Assembly (NCBI GenBank): GCA_002434305.1
Contig: DJJU01000011.1
Span: 387,239-451,238 of the forward strand
DNA from: Alicycliphilus sp. UBA6560
GTDB lineage: Bacteria > Pseudomonadota > Gammaproteobacteria > Burkholderiales > Burkholderiaceae_C
Direction: 5' to 3'
DNA length: 64,000 nucleotides
Under the pieces are notes generated by a model. It saw only the letters and a program-made list of their open reading frames with translations. It was not told the DNA's origin and did not search any database. The position numbers and the translations under genes are program-made. This document shows, one piece after another, positions 29,350-38,968 of this stretch (within the stretch, counting starts at the first letter, position 1; every line of letters starts with the position of its first letter).

Positions 29350-30105
29350 TCAGGCCGGGTTGTCGATATCGATGAACTGGTGGTCCAAGCCCAGCTCGGC
29401 GGCGACGTGCCCGGCCACGGCCGGGGCGCCGTAGCGCTCGGTGGCATGGTGGCCGGCGGCGATGAAGGCCACGCCGGTCTCGCGCGCCAGGTGGGCCTGG
29501 GGTTCGGAGATTTCGCCGGTGATGAAGGCATCCGCCCCGGCAGCGATGGCGCCCTCGAAGAAGCCCTGGGCGCCGCCCGTGCACCAGGCCACGCGGCGGA
29601 TGGGGCGCGGCGCGCCGCCCGGCGCCACCAGCGTCACCGTGCGTCCCAGCACCTGCTGCACGTGGCCGGCCAGAGCCTGGGCGCTGCTGACGTCGCAGGG
29701 CGCCACAAAGCCCAGCTCCTGCTCGCCGAAGTGCGCGTCGGCCTGCCAGCCCAGGCGCGTGCCCAGCTGGGCGTTGTTGCCCAGCTCGGAATGCGCGTCC
29801 AGCGGCAGGTGGTAGGCGAAGAGGTTGATGTCGTGGGCCAGCAGGCGCTGGATGCGCTGCTTCAACCAGCCGGTGATGCGCCCGTCCATGCCGCGCCAGA
29901 ACAGGCCGTGGTGCACGAAGACGGCGTCGGCCTTCAGTTCAATGGCCGCGTCGATCAGCGCTCGGCTGGCCGTCACGCCGCTGACGATGCGGCCGATGGT
30001 GGGCTTGCCCTCCACCTGCAACCCGTTGGGGCCGTAGTCCTTGAAACGCTGCGGCTGCAGCAGCTCGTCGAAGCGGCCCAGGAGATCGTCTCTGTCAATG
30101 CTCAT
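29350..30105 (-). CDS. Nif3-like dinuclear metal-centre hexameric protein
   Basis: Member of the Nif3/YbgI/DUF34 family, a toroidal hexamer with a two-metal site. Its biochemical role is unsettled; GTP cyclohydrolase-like or protective roles have been suggested for relatives. The 251-residue product from MSIDRDDLLGRFDELLQPQR shows metal motifs VFVHHGLFWRG (about residue 65) and AAGHHATERYGA near the C-terminus. It diverges from the DegS-like protease gene. Confidence 0.92.
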   Translation of the reverse strand: MSIDRDDLLGRFDELLQPQRFKDYGPNGLQVEGKPTIGRIVSGVTASRALIDAAIELKADAVFVHHGLFWRGMDGRITGWLKQRIQRLLAHDINLFAYHLPLDAHSELGNNAQLGTRLGWQADAHFGEQELGFVAPCDVSSAQALAGHVQQVLGRTVTLVAPGGAPRPIRRVAWCTGGAQGFFEGAIAAGADAFITGEISEPQAHLARETGVAFIAAGHHATERYGAPAVAGHVAAELGLDHQFIDIDNPA

Positions 30106-30207
30106 GCCTGTTGATTGTGCCGCCATCCTTGCCGCCATCGCCCGCTGTGGGCGCACTGCATTGGCGCGACAATCGAAGCCTTTGCCAGCCCACACCCTCC
30201 CCTTGCC

Positions 30208-31350
<1,143 letters not shown>

Positions 31351-31359
31351 GCAGGCCAT

Positions 31360-31420
31360 GTAGCTATCAAAAAAAGAGCTGCCAGCGCTTGGTGCACAAG
31401 CGCTGGCAGCTCTTTTTATA
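31360..31420. terminator. Bidirectional terminator formed by dispersed repeat copy 4
   Basis: AAAAAGAGCTGCCAGCGCTT plus G (31371-31391) pairs perfectly over 21 bp with 31397-31417 around a 5-nt loop GTGCA. A-runs on one side and T-runs on the other make it a terminator on both strands. It lies exactly between the convergent degS-like gene and tatC. GTAGCTATCAAAA on the left flank shows that it belongs to the dispersed ~55-bp repeat family. Confidence 0.93.
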
Positions 31421-31441
31421 TCCGAGCTGGAAAGCAGGGAA

Positions 31442-32230
31442 TCAGGTCGCCCGGTCGGGTGCGTCCTCGGGCGCCTTGGTGTGGCGGATGAACAGCCGCG
31501 CGGCCCAGATGCCCAGCTCGTACAGCAGACACATGGGAATGGCCAGAGCCAGCTGCGAGACCACGTCCGGCGGCGTGACGATGGCGGCGATGATGAAAGC
31601 CGCGACAACGAAGTAGCCGCGGAAGCTCTTGAGCTTTTCCACCGTCACCACCTCCAGGCGGGCCAGCACCACCACGGCGATCGGCACCTCGAAGGCCAGG
31701 CCGAAGGCCAGGAACATGGTCATGACGAAGCCGAGATAGGCCTCGATGTCCGGCGCGGCGGTGATGCTCTTGGGCGCAAAGCTCTGGATGAAGGCAAACA
31801 CCTGGCCGAAGACGAAGAAGTAGCAGAACGCCACGCCCAGGAAGAACAGCACCGTGCTGGAGATGACCAGCGGCAGCACCAGGCGCTTCTCATGGGAATA
31901 CAGCCCGGGCGCGACAAAGGCCCATACCTGGTACAGCACGACGGGCAGCGCCACCAGGAAGGCCGCCAGCAGCAATATCTTCAGGGGCACCATGAAGGGC
32001 GAGATGACCGAGGTGGCGATCATGGTCGCGCCCTGCGGCAGGTGCGCCACCAGCGGCGCGGCCAGCAGGTCGTACAGCCGGCCTGGCCCGGGCCAGAAGA
32101 ACAGCACGGCGGCGACGATGCCCACGGCGATGATGGCGCGCATGAGCCGGTCGCGCAGCTCCATCAGGTGCGCGACGAAAGGCTGCTCGGTGCCGGCCAG
32201 TTCGTCTTCGGAATTCGTTGGTTGGGACAT
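31442..32230 (-). CDS. tatC: Sec-independent translocase TatC
   Basis: Polytopic receptor for twin-arginine signal peptides. The 262-residue product has six hydrophobic segments and the N-terminal core PFVAHLMELRDRLMRAI, followed by FYAPL-like SFAPKSITAAPDIEAYLGFV in the first half. It is the third gene of tatA-tatB-tatC, after an 85-bp gap. Confidence 0.97.
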   Translation of the reverse strand: MSQPTNSEDELAGTEQPFVAHLMELRDRLMRAIIAVGIVAAVLFFWPGPGRLYDLLAAPLVAHLPQGATMIATSVISPFMVPLKILLLAAFLVALPVVLYQVWAFVAPGLYSHEKRLVLPLVISSTVLFFLGVAFCYFFVFGQVFAFIQSFAPKSITAAPDIEAYLGFVMTMFLAFGLAFEVPIAVVVLARLEVVTVEKLKSFRGYFVVAAFIIAAIVTPPDVVSQLALAIPMCLLYELGIWAARLFIRHTKAPEDAPDRAT

Positions 32231-32315
32231 AGGCGTGGCGGCGGCTGCCCGGTGTGTGCGCAGGCGAGCCGCACGCGCCGGCGGGCGCCGTCAGAACAAC
32301 AGGCAGTTCAGGCGG

Positions 32316-32813
32316 TCAATGGAATTTCTTGGGCCGAAAACGCGCCACCCGCGCCGCGCCGGACTGCACGTGCGTGCGCACACCCGCGCGGGCCTTGTAC
32401 CAGCGCGGCACGGCGCCGCGCTTGAGGCGCCAGTTCTTGCCGGGGTGGCTGTAGGCGGGGACGATGGTGCTGGCGGATTCGAACCCTGAGCCGGCCGCGT
32501 CGCTCCTGCCGCCATCGGCGGCGGACTCAAGGCCGGCCACGGTGTCGTCCAGGCCCTTTTGCAGGTCGCTGGCACCGGCGTGGATGCTCTGCTCGACGTC
32601 GCGCGCGGCACTTTCCACGCTGTCCTTCATCTTGCGCAGCTCATCGAGCTCCATGGAGCGGTTGACCTCGGCCTTCACGTCGGCCACGTAGCGCTGCGCC
32701 TTGCCCAGCAGCGTGCCCACCGTACGGGCCACGCGCGGCAGCTTCTCCGGGCCGATGACGATGAGCGCAACGGCGCCAATCAGCGCCATCTTGGACAGGC
32801 CGATGTCGATCAT
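32316..32813 (-). CDS. tatB: Sec-independent translocase TatB
   Basis: Single-span partner of TatC in Tat substrate recognition. The 165-residue product begins MIDIGLSKMALIGAVALIVI with the conserved Glu in GPEKLPRVART at the hinge. An amphipathic helix and a long hydrophilic, basic C-terminal tail follow. It lies 25 bp after tatA. Confidence 0.96.
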   Translation of the reverse strand: MIDIGLSKMALIGAVALIVIGPEKLPRVARTVGTLLGKAQRYVADVKAEVNRSMELDELRKMKDSVESAARDVEQSIHAGASDLQKGLDDTVAGLESAADGGRSDAAGSGFESASTIVPAYSHPGKNWRLKRGAVPRWYKARAGVRTHVQSGAARVARFRPKKFH

Positions 32814-32838
32814 GCGGTGCGTCGGGCAGCGGTCCGGC

Positions 32839-33102
32839 TCAGCCCTTGCGGCGGGCTTCGACGTCGATGGTGTCGCGCTCGGGTGCGGCGGGCGTGCCCG
32901 TCACCTGGCCGACGGGGGGATGGGCGGCGCTGGCGTTGGCGTTGTTGCCGTCAGCGTCGGTGGCGCCGTCGCGCATGCCGTCTTTGAAGCCCTTGACGGC
33001 CCCGCCCAGGTCGGTGCCGATGTTCTTGAGTTTCTTGGTGCCGAAGACCAGCACCACGATCAGCAGCACGACCAGCCAGTGCCAGATGGAAAACGAACCC
33101 AT
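32839..33102 (-). CDS. tatA: Sec-independent translocase TatA
   Basis: Pore-forming single-span Tat component. The 87-residue product begins MGSFSIWHWLVVLLIVVLVF followed by the hinge and amphipathic helix GTKKLKNIGTDLGGAVKGF. It is the first tat gene and lies 74 bp downstream of hinT. Confidence 0.96.
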   Translation of the reverse strand: MGSFSIWHWLVVLLIVVLVFGTKKLKNIGTDLGGAVKGFKDGMRDGATDADGNNANASAAHPPVGQVTGTPAAPERDTIDVEARRKG

Positions 33103-33176
33103 GGAAATCTCCTAACGAATACGAGCCATTCTAGACGGCGGGCATGGCAACCAGGCGCATATCCCCTACCTGCGCC

Positions 33177-33536
33177 TTACCCCTTTTTCCAGGGACGCGG
33201 GCCGCCGACGACGTGCATGTGCAGGTGGTGGATTTCCTGCCCGCCCTCCTCACCGGTGTTGATCACCAGGCGAAAGCCGCCTTCCGGGTACGGGTTGCAC
33301 CCGTGCTCGGCCGCCAGTCGGGGGGCCAGCGTCATCATGTGGCCCAGCAGGGGCGCGTGCTCGGGCGTGACCGAGGCCATGGAGGGAATGTGCTGCTTGG
33401 GCACGACCAGCAGGTGCACCGGCGCCCAGGGACTGATGTCGTGGAAAACCAGGACTTGCTCGTCCTCGTAGGCCTTCTTGGCCGGAATCTCGCCGGCGAC
33501 GATCTTGCAAAACAGGCAGTGGGGATCGTGTGTCAT
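33177..33536 (-). CDS. hinT: Histidine triad nucleotide-binding protein (HinT)
   Basis: Purine nucleoside phosphoramidase of the HIT superfamily. The 119-residue product has an N-terminal metal-type motif CLFCKIVAGEIPAKK and the histidine triad EIHHLHMHVVGG near residue 105. The his-DUF4870-hinT-tat order is usual in betaproteobacteria. It begins 6 bp after the DUF4870 gene. Confidence 0.95.
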   Translation of the reverse strand: MTHDPHCLFCKIVAGEIPAKKAYEDEQVLVFHDISPWAPVHLLVVPKQHIPSMASVTPEHAPLLGHMMTLAPRLAAEHGCNPYPEGGFRLVINTGEEGGQEIHHLHMHVVGGPRPWKKG

Positions 33537-33542
33537 GGGGAG

Positions 33543-33929
33543 TCAGGCTTGGATGGCCTCGCTTTTGTTCATGGCGACCATGCCACGCACGATGCGATAG
33601 AGGAACCACAGGGAAATCAGGCACCAGGCAATCCAGCCCGGGAAGAAGAACAGGAACCACAGCGGCGCCGTGACGATGTACAGCACCCCGGCCCAGATCA
33701 CGGTGCGGATGCGCCAGGAGAAATGGCTGGCCTGCCAGGTGCCCTCGGCGTCGCTCTTCTTGACCAGGTCGATGATCAGCGCCACCAGCAGCAGCGCCGC
33801 GCCCGGCTGCGCGCCCGGCAGCACGGCGCCCAGAGCGACGACCAGGTGCAGCAGGTAGCTGACCCAGCCCACGGCCTTGAGCGAGTCGGCACGCTGGTTG
33901 GGCTCGACGTCGATGATGTCGCGGTTCAT
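33543..33929 (-). CDS. DUF4870-type small membrane protein
   Basis: A 128-residue predicted inner-membrane protein with three to four hydrophobic segments (SYLLHLVVALGAVLPG, GAALLLVALIIDLV, AGVLYIVTAPLWFLFFFPGW and an adjoining stretch). No catalytic motif is visible. It sits between hisE and hinT and overlaps the hisE stop by 4 bp, so it is co-translated with the histidine genes. Function unknown. Confidence 0.85.
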   Translation of the reverse strand: MNRDIIDVEPNQRADSLKAVGWVSYLLHLVVALGAVLPGAQPGAALLLVALIIDLVKKSDAEGTWQASHFSWRIRTVIWAGVLYIVTAPLWFLFFFPGWIAWCLISLWFLYRIVRGMVAMNKSEAIQA

Positions 33930-34315
33930 GGCGTGTTTCCTCCTGAACGTTCTTCCTGCTCGCGCGCGCGCGCCTTGCGCAGGGCCTTTTCCTCGATGCC
34001 GCTGGTGCCCTCGCGGCGCTCCAGCTCGGCAATCACGTCGGCCGGCTGCAGGCCGTAGTGGGCCAGCGCCACCATGCTGTGGAACCACAAGTCGGCCACC
34101 TCGTAGACCAGCTGCGCCGGGTCGGCACCGTGCTGCACGTCCTTGGCGGCCATGACCACCTCGGTGGCCTCCTCGCCAATTTTCTTGAGGAAGGCGTCCG
34201 GCCCCTTGTGCAGCAGCCGCGCCACGTAGCTGGTGCCGGCGTCGCCGCCGTTGGCGGGCTTGCGGCTTTCGATGATGGCGGCCAGGCGGGCCAGGGAGTC
34301 GTTGCTGCTGGGCAT
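33926..34315 (-). CDS. hisE: Phosphoribosyl-ATP pyrophosphatase
   Basis: Second step of histidine synthesis: PR-ATP to PR-AMP. The 129-residue product has the all-alpha MazG-like fold with the metal-binding KKIGEEATEVVMAAKD and YEVADLWFHSMVAL. The C-terminal ~25 residues are a charged extension beyond the core. It lies 10 bp after hisI, which is a separate gene here, unlike the hisIE fusion of enterics. Confidence 0.95.
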   Translation of the reverse strand: MPSSNDSLARLAAIIESRKPANGGDAGTSYVARLLHKGPDAFLKKIGEEATEVVMAAKDVQHGADPAQLVYEVADLWFHSMVALAHYGLQPADVIAELERREGTSGIEEKALRKARAREQEERSGGNTP

Positions 34316-34325
34316 GAGGTCAGTC

Positions 34326-34733
34326 TTACTTGTAGATGGAAGCCGGGTCTTTCAAGACCGGATCGACGGCCTGCCACTGCCCGCCCTTGAGCACACTGAA
34401 GAAGCAGCTGTGCCGCCCCGTGTGGCAGGCGATGCCGGGTTCGTGGCCCTGCTGCGTGACGCGCAGCAGCACCACGTCGGCGTCGCAATCCAGGCGGATC
34501 TCGTGCACCGTCTGCACGTGGCCCGACTCCTCGCCCTTGAACCACAGCTTGCCGCGCGAGCGGCTGAAGTACACGGCGCGGCCCAGCTCGGCCGTCTTTT
34601 GCAGCGCCTCGCGGTCCATCCAGGCCAGCATCAGCACGTCGCCCGTGGCGGCTTCCTGGGCGATGGCGGGCACCAGGCCCTGGGCGTCCCAGCGCACCTG
34701 GTCGAGCCAGGGCACGGCGGCTTCGGTGGTCAT
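34326..34733 (-). CDS. hisI: Phosphoribosyl-AMP cyclohydrolase
   Basis: Third step of histidine synthesis: opens the adenine ring of PR-AMP. The 135-residue product shows the zinc and magnesium motifs LDCDADVVLLRV and CHTGRHSCFF, with the core YFSRSRGKLWFKGEESGH. It is separated from hisF by a dispersed repeat. Confidence 0.95.
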   Translation of the reverse strand: MTTEAAVPWLDQVRWDAQGLVPAIAQEAATGDVLMLAWMDREALQKTAELGRAVYFSRSRGKLWFKGEESGHVQTVHEIRLDCDADVVLLRVTQQGHEPGIACHTGRHSCFFSVLKGGQWQAVDPVLKDPASIYK

Positions 34734-34748
34734 GTGTTCAGGCCCGTA

Positions 34749-34806
34749 ATACTATGAAAAAGAGAGCTGCCAGCGCTTGTCCAGCAAGGGCTGGAGGCCG
34801 ATTTTT
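34749..34806 (-). repeat. Dispersed ~55-bp palindromic repeat, copy 5
   Basis: Inverted orientation: ACTATGAAAAAGAGAGCTGC, CAGCGCTTG, loop, then GCTGGAGGCCGATTTTT. It lies between hisF and hisI, ending 13 bp before the hisF stop. Confidence 0.85.
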
Positions 34807-34818
34807 CTAAAAACCCAG

Positions 34819-35598
34819 TCACAGCCGCACGGCAATGCCACGGGCGCGCATGTGCTCCTTGGCCTGGCGCACGGTGAACTCGCCGTAGTGGAAGATGCTG
34901 GCGGCCAGCACCGCATCGGCCCCGCCGATGCTCACGCCGTCGGCCAGGTGCTCCAGGTTGCCCACGCCGCCCGAGGCGATGACGGGCACGCTGACCGCGT
35001 CGCTCACGGCGCGCGTCAGCTGCAGGTCGAAGCCGCTCTTGGTGCCGTCGCGGTCCATGCTGGTCAGCAGGATCTCGCCGGCGCCGCGGCGCGCCATGTC
35101 GGAGGCCCACTGCACGGCGTCCAGCCCCGTGTTCTTGCGCCCGCCGTGGCTGTACACGTCCCATCCCTCGCCGCGCGCGGCCACCTCGTCGCCCTGGCGG
35201 CGCTTGGCGTCGATGGCCACCACGATGCACTGCGCGCCGTATTTGGCGGACGCCGCCTCGATCACATCCGGGTCGCTAATGGCGGCGGAGTTGAAGCTGA
35301 CCTTGTCCGCCCCGGCGTTGAGCAGCCGGCGCACGTCCTGCACGGTGCGCACGCCGCCACCCACCGTGAGCGGGATGAAGACCTGGCTGGCCACGGCCTC
35401 GATGATGGGCAGGATCAGGTCGCGCCCGTCGCTGGTGGCGGTGATGTCCAGGAAGGTGAGCTCGTCCGCGCCCTGCTCGTTGTAGCGCGCGGCGATCTCC
35501 ACCGGGTCGCCGGCGTCGCGCAACTCCACGAAGTTGACGCCCTTGACGACACGGCCGCCGGTCACGTCGAGGCAGGGAATGATGCGTTTGGCCAGCAT
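34819..35598 (-). CDS. hisF: Imidazole glycerol phosphate synthase, cyclase subunit
   Basis: Uses ammonia from HisH to make imidazole glycerol phosphate and AICAR. The 259-residue TIM barrel begins MLAKRIIPCLDVTGGRVVKG with catalytic Asp11; the second catalytic Asp is in SMDRDGTKSGFD or the VVAIDAKR strand. The start is fixed by this motif; the frame upstream is not family-like. It follows hisA by 59 bp. Confidence 0.96.
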   Translation of the reverse strand: MLAKRIIPCLDVTGGRVVKGVNFVELRDAGDPVEIAARYNEQGADELTFLDITATSDGRDLILPIIEAVASQVFIPLTVGGGVRTVQDVRRLLNAGADKVSFNSAAISDPDVIEAASAKYGAQCIVVAIDAKRRQGDEVAARGEGWDVYSHGGRKNTGLDAVQWASDMARRGAGEILLTSMDRDGTKSGFDLQLTRAVSDAVSVPVIASGGVGNLEHLADGVSIGGADAVLAASIFHYGEFTVRQAKEHMRARGIAVRL

Positions 35599-35657
35599 AG
35601 AAAAAGATTTCGTGGGAGAGAGATGGACGCAGGCCGACAGTGCCGGGCCGGCGGGCG

Positions 35658-36398
35658 TCAGGCAGCCAGCTCGTCGGCGCGCGCCTGGGCGGCCGCGAAG
35701 TCCAGGTCGCCCGAATAGATGGCGCGCCCGCAGATCACGCCCTCCACGCCCTCGTCCTCGACGGCGCACAGCCGCTCGATGTCCTGCATGCCGGCCAGGC
35801 CGCCAGAGGCGATCACGGGGATGGTCAGGGCCTGGGCCAGGCGCACGGTGGCCTCGATGTTGATGCCCGAGAGCATGCCGTCGCGGCCGATGTCGGTGTA
35901 GATGATGGACTCCACGCCCCAGTCCTGGAACTTCTTGGCCAGGTCCACCACCTCGTGGCCGGTCAGCTTGCTCCAGCCGTCGGTGGCCACCTTGCCGTCC
36001 TTGGCGTCCAGGCCGACGATGATGTGGCCGCCGAAGGCGGTGCAGGCGTCCTTCAGGAAGCCCGGGTTCTTGACCGCGGCCGTGCCGATGATGACGTAGG
36101 ACAGACCGGCGTCGATGTAGCGCTCGATGGTGTCCAGGTCGCGGATGCCGCCGCCCAGCTGCACGGGGATGTCATCGCCCACCTCGGCCAGGATGGACTT
36201 GATGGCCGCCTTGTTCTTGGGCTGGCCGGCGAAGGCGCCGTTCAGGTCCACCAGGTGCAGGCGGCGTGCGCCGGCGTCCGCCCACTTGCGGGCCATGGCG
36301 GCCGGGTCTTCGCCGAAGGTGGTGGATTGGTCCATGTCACCTTGCTTGAGGCGTACGCAGTGGCCGTCCTTGAGGTCGATGGCGGGGATGAGCAGCAT
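35658..36398 (-). CDS. hisA: Phosphoribosylformimino-AICAR ribotide isomerase
   Basis: Amadori isomerase, fourth step of histidine synthesis. The 246-residue TIM barrel begins MLLIPAIDLKDGHCVRLKQG with catalytic Asp8. The second catalytic Asp is in YTDIGRDGMLSGIN. It lies between hisH and hisF. Confidence 0.96.
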   Translation of the reverse strand: MLLIPAIDLKDGHCVRLKQGDMDQSTTFGEDPAAMARKWADAGARRLHLVDLNGAFAGQPKNKAAIKSILAEVGDDIPVQLGGGIRDLDTIERYIDAGLSYVIIGTAAVKNPGFLKDACTAFGGHIIVGLDAKDGKVATDGWSKLTGHEVVDLAKKFQDWGVESIIYTDIGRDGMLSGINIEATVRLAQALTIPVIASGGLAGMQDIERLCAVEDEGVEGVICGRAIYSGDLDFAAAQARADELAA

Positions 36399-36454
36399 GG
36401 TCGTCGTAGTCGCGAGGGCACCCGGCTGGGCCGGTGGGGTGGGAAGGCGAAGGA

Positions 36455-37123
36455 TCAGGGTTTCCAGGACAGGAAATTGCGATACAGCTGCAGCCCGTGC
36501 CCGGCGCTCTTTTCCGGGTGGAACTGCGTGGCAAAAACATTATCGCGCGCGATGGCGGCGGCAAAGGGGCCGCCGTAGTCGGCCTCGCCGGCCACGTGCG
36601 CGGGATCGGCCGGGCGGGCGTAGAAGCTGTGCACGAAGTAGAAATAGCTGTCGTCCGGCACGCCCGTCCACAGCGGGTGCGCCTGGCCGCCGTGGCGGGC
36701 GTGGCGCACGCGGTTCCAGCCCATCTGCGGCACCTTGTAGCGGCTGCCGTCGGGCTGGGTGCGGCCCGCCAGGTCGAACTTCAGCACCTCGCCGGGGATC
36801 AGGCCCAGGCCGGGCGTGTCGCCTTCGGCGCTGCGCTCCAGCAGCATCTGCATGCCCACGCACACGCCGAACAGCGGCTTGGTGCGCGCGGCCTGCAGCA
36901 GCGGCTCCAGCAGACCGCTGGCGCGCAGTTCGGCCATGCAGTCGGGCATGGCGCCCTGGCCGGGCAGCACCAGGCGGTCGGCGGCGGCCACTTCGTCCGG
37001 GCGCGAGGTGATCAGCACGGAGCAGGCCGTGCCCTCGGCCGCGGCGCGCACGGCCTGGGCCACCGAGCGCAGGTTGCCCATGCCGTAGTCGATCACGGCG
37101 ACGGTGTTTGCTTCTTTTTTCAT
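36455..37123 (-). CDS. hisH: Imidazole glycerol phosphate synthase, glutaminase subunit
   Basis: Class I glutamine amidotransferase that feeds ammonia to HisF. The 222-residue product has the nucleophile in GVCVGMQMLLE and the His-Glu pair in TQFHPEKSAGHGL. The start codon and first codons (MKKEA) lie inside a dispersed palindromic repeat, so the extreme N-terminus appears to be supplied by the repeat; family similarity begins at VAVIDYGMGNLRSV. Confidence 0.95.
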   Translation of the reverse strand: MKKEANTVAVIDYGMGNLRSVAQAVRAAAEGTACSVLITSRPDEVAAADRLVLPGQGAMPDCMAELRASGLLEPLLQAARTKPLFGVCVGMQMLLERSAEGDTPGLGLIPGEVLKFDLAGRTQPDGSRYKVPQMGWNRVRHARHGGQAHPLWTGVPDDSYFYFVHSFYARPADPAHVAGEADYGGPFAAAIARDNVFATQFHPEKSAGHGLQLYRNFLSWKP

Positions 37124-37163
37124 AGCTGCTGGCGCAGGCTGGACAAGCGCTGAGGGCCTATTT
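37112..37163 (-). repeat. Dispersed ~55-bp palindromic repeat, copy 6
   Basis: Inverted orientation: TTCTTTTTTCATAGCTGCTG, GCGC, loop, then AAGCGCTGAGGGCCTATTT. It covers the whole hisB-hisH gap and overlaps the hisH start codon (37121-37123). Confidence 0.85.
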
Positions 37164-37174
37164 GACGAAAAACT

Positions 37175-37810
37175 TCAGAGCGCGCCCTTGGTGGACGGGA
37201 TGGTGCCCGCGGCGCGCGGGTCGCGCGCCAGGGCGTCGCGCAGGGCGCGGGCGAAGGCCTTGAACACCGTCTCGCACTGGTGGTGGGCGTTGATGCCCTT
37301 CAGGTTGTCGATGTGCAGCGTGACCGCCGCGTGGTTGGCGAAGCCCTGGAAGAACTCGTAGGTCAGCTGGGTGTCGAAGCCGCCGATGCTGGCCGCCGTG
37401 AACGGAATGTGCAGGTGCAGGCCCGGGCGGCCGGAGAAGTCGATGACCACGCGCGACAGCGCCTCGTCCAGCGGCACGTAGGCGTGTCCGTAGCGGCGGA
37501 TGCCCTTCTTGTCGCCCACGGCGCGGGCGAAGGCCTGGCCCAGGGTGATGCCCACATCCTCCACCGTGTGGTGGCCGTCGATGTGCAGGTCGCCGTCGCA
37601 GTCCACCTCCATGTCGATCAGGCCGTGGCGGGCGATCTGCTCGAGCATGTGGTCGAAGAAGCCGATGCCGGTGCCCAGGCGGGCCTGGCCGGTGCCGTCC
37701 AGGTTGACGCGCACGCGGATGCGGGTCTCGGCGGTACTGCGCGACACCTCGGCGGTGCGCTCGGCGAAGTGCTCGGGGGCGGTGGAGGGAACGAGTGCGG
37801 AAGAAGTCAT
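37175..37810 (-). CDS. hisB: Imidazoleglycerol-phosphate dehydratase
   Basis: Sixth step of histidine synthesis, a manganese enzyme. The 211-residue product is monofunctional, without the phosphatase domain of enteric HisB. Duplicated metal motifs are seen in GFFDHMLEQIARH, DGHHTVEDVG and NLKGINAHHQCETVFKA. It overlaps hisC by 4 bp. Confidence 0.97.
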   Translation of the reverse strand: MTSSALVPSTAPEHFAERTAEVSRSTAETRIRVRVNLDGTGQARLGTGIGFFDHMLEQIARHGLIDMEVDCDGDLHIDGHHTVEDVGITLGQAFARAVGDKKGIRRYGHAYVPLDEALSRVVIDFSGRPGLHLHIPFTAASIGGFDTQLTYEFFQGFANHAAVTLHIDNLKGINAHHQCETVFKAFARALRDALARDPRAAGTIPSTKGAL

Positions 37811-38919
37811 AGCGAGGCCTCAAGCGCTGCCAGCATCTGGGCGTTGTCCTGGCGGCTGCCCACGGTCAGGCGCAGGCAGCCGGCCAGCAGCGGGTGCATT
37901 GTAGAAACGTTCTTGACGAGGACCTTGCGCGCGCGCATGCCCTCGAACGTCCGGGCGGCGTCGGGCACGCGCACCAGCACCATGTTGGCCTGGCTGTCCC
38001 AAACCTTGTCGATGCCGGGCATGGCGCGCAGCGCGGCCAGCAGATCGGTGCGCGCCTCGCGCAGCTCGGCGGCCTGCCGCGCAAACACCTCGGCATGCTC
38101 CAGCGCGAACAGCGCGGCCTCGCAGTTGAGCACGCTCACGTTGTAGGGCGGACGCAGCTTGTCGATCTCGTGCACCAGCGCCGCCGGGCCGATCATGTAG
38201 CCCAGGCGCACGCCGGCCAGGCCGAACTTGCTGAGCGTGCGCATCAGCAGCACGTGGGCGTTGCGCGCCGGCTCGGCGCGCATGCGATCGATCCAGCTGC
38301 GGCTGGCAAACGGCTGGTAGGCCTCGTCCATGACCACGATGCCGCCCTGCGCGCCCGCCGCATCGACGATGCGCTGCACCACGGCTTCGTCCCACAGCGT
38401 GGCCGTGGGGTTGTTCGGGTAGGCCAGGAAGGTGATGGCCGGGCGGTGCGCGGCGATCGCGTCCAGCATGGCCTGCTCGCGCAGCTGGAATTCCTCGTCC
38501 AGTTCCACGCCCACGTATTGGAGCCCGTGCTGCTGCGCGCACATGGCGTACATCACGAAGCCCGGCGCCGGCGCCAGCACCTTGGCCGGGCCGCCCGCGT
38601 CGCGCCGGGCGCAGGCCAGCTGCACCAGGCTGATGAGCTCGTCCGAGCCGTTGCCCAGGATGACGGCGCTGCCCTCGGGCGCACCGGCGTAGGCGGCCAA
38701 TGCGGCCTTCAGGTCGTTCTGGCGCGTGCCGGGGTAGCGGTTCAGCGCCAGCGCGCCCAGGCGCTGTCCCAGCGCGGCCTGCAGCGCGGGCGGCAGGCCG
38801 AAGGGGTTTTCCATCGCGTCCATCTTCAGGTAGCCGGTGGCGTCGGCCACGGGGTAGGCATGCATGGCGCGCACGTCGTCGCGGAGGCGCGCCAGAGGGG
38901 ACAGCTCAGAAGTGGTCAT
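37807..38919 (-). CDS. hisC: Histidinol-phosphate aminotransferase
   Basis: PLP-dependent transaminase, seventh step of histidine synthesis. The 370-residue product shows LGNGSDELISL, the YPNNPTATLW motif and the PLP lysine in LMRTLSKFGLAGVRLGY. Its start is close to the end of the RHH-PIN fusion gene (49 bp), which here separates hisC from hisD. Confidence 0.96.
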   Translation of the reverse strand: MTTSELSPLARLRDDVRAMHAYPVADATGYLKMDAMENPFGLPPALQAALGQRLGALALNRYPGTRQNDLKAALAAYAGAPEGSAVILGNGSDELISLVQLACARRDAGGPAKVLAPAPGFVMYAMCAQQHGLQYVGVELDEEFQLREQAMLDAIAAHRPAITFLAYPNNPTATLWDEAVVQRIVDAAGAQGGIVVMDEAYQPFASRSWIDRMRAEPARNAHVLLMRTLSKFGLAGVRLGYMIGPAALVHEIDKLRPPYNVSVLNCEAALFALEHAEVFARQAAELREARTDLLAALRAMPGIDKVWDSQANMVLVRVPDAARTFEGMRARKVLVKNVSTMHPLLAGCLRLTVGSRQDNAQMLAALEASL

Positions 38920-38968
38920 CGTCTTTCATCCACCGGACTCAGGTTTTTCGTCTTGCGCAAGCGGCCGG

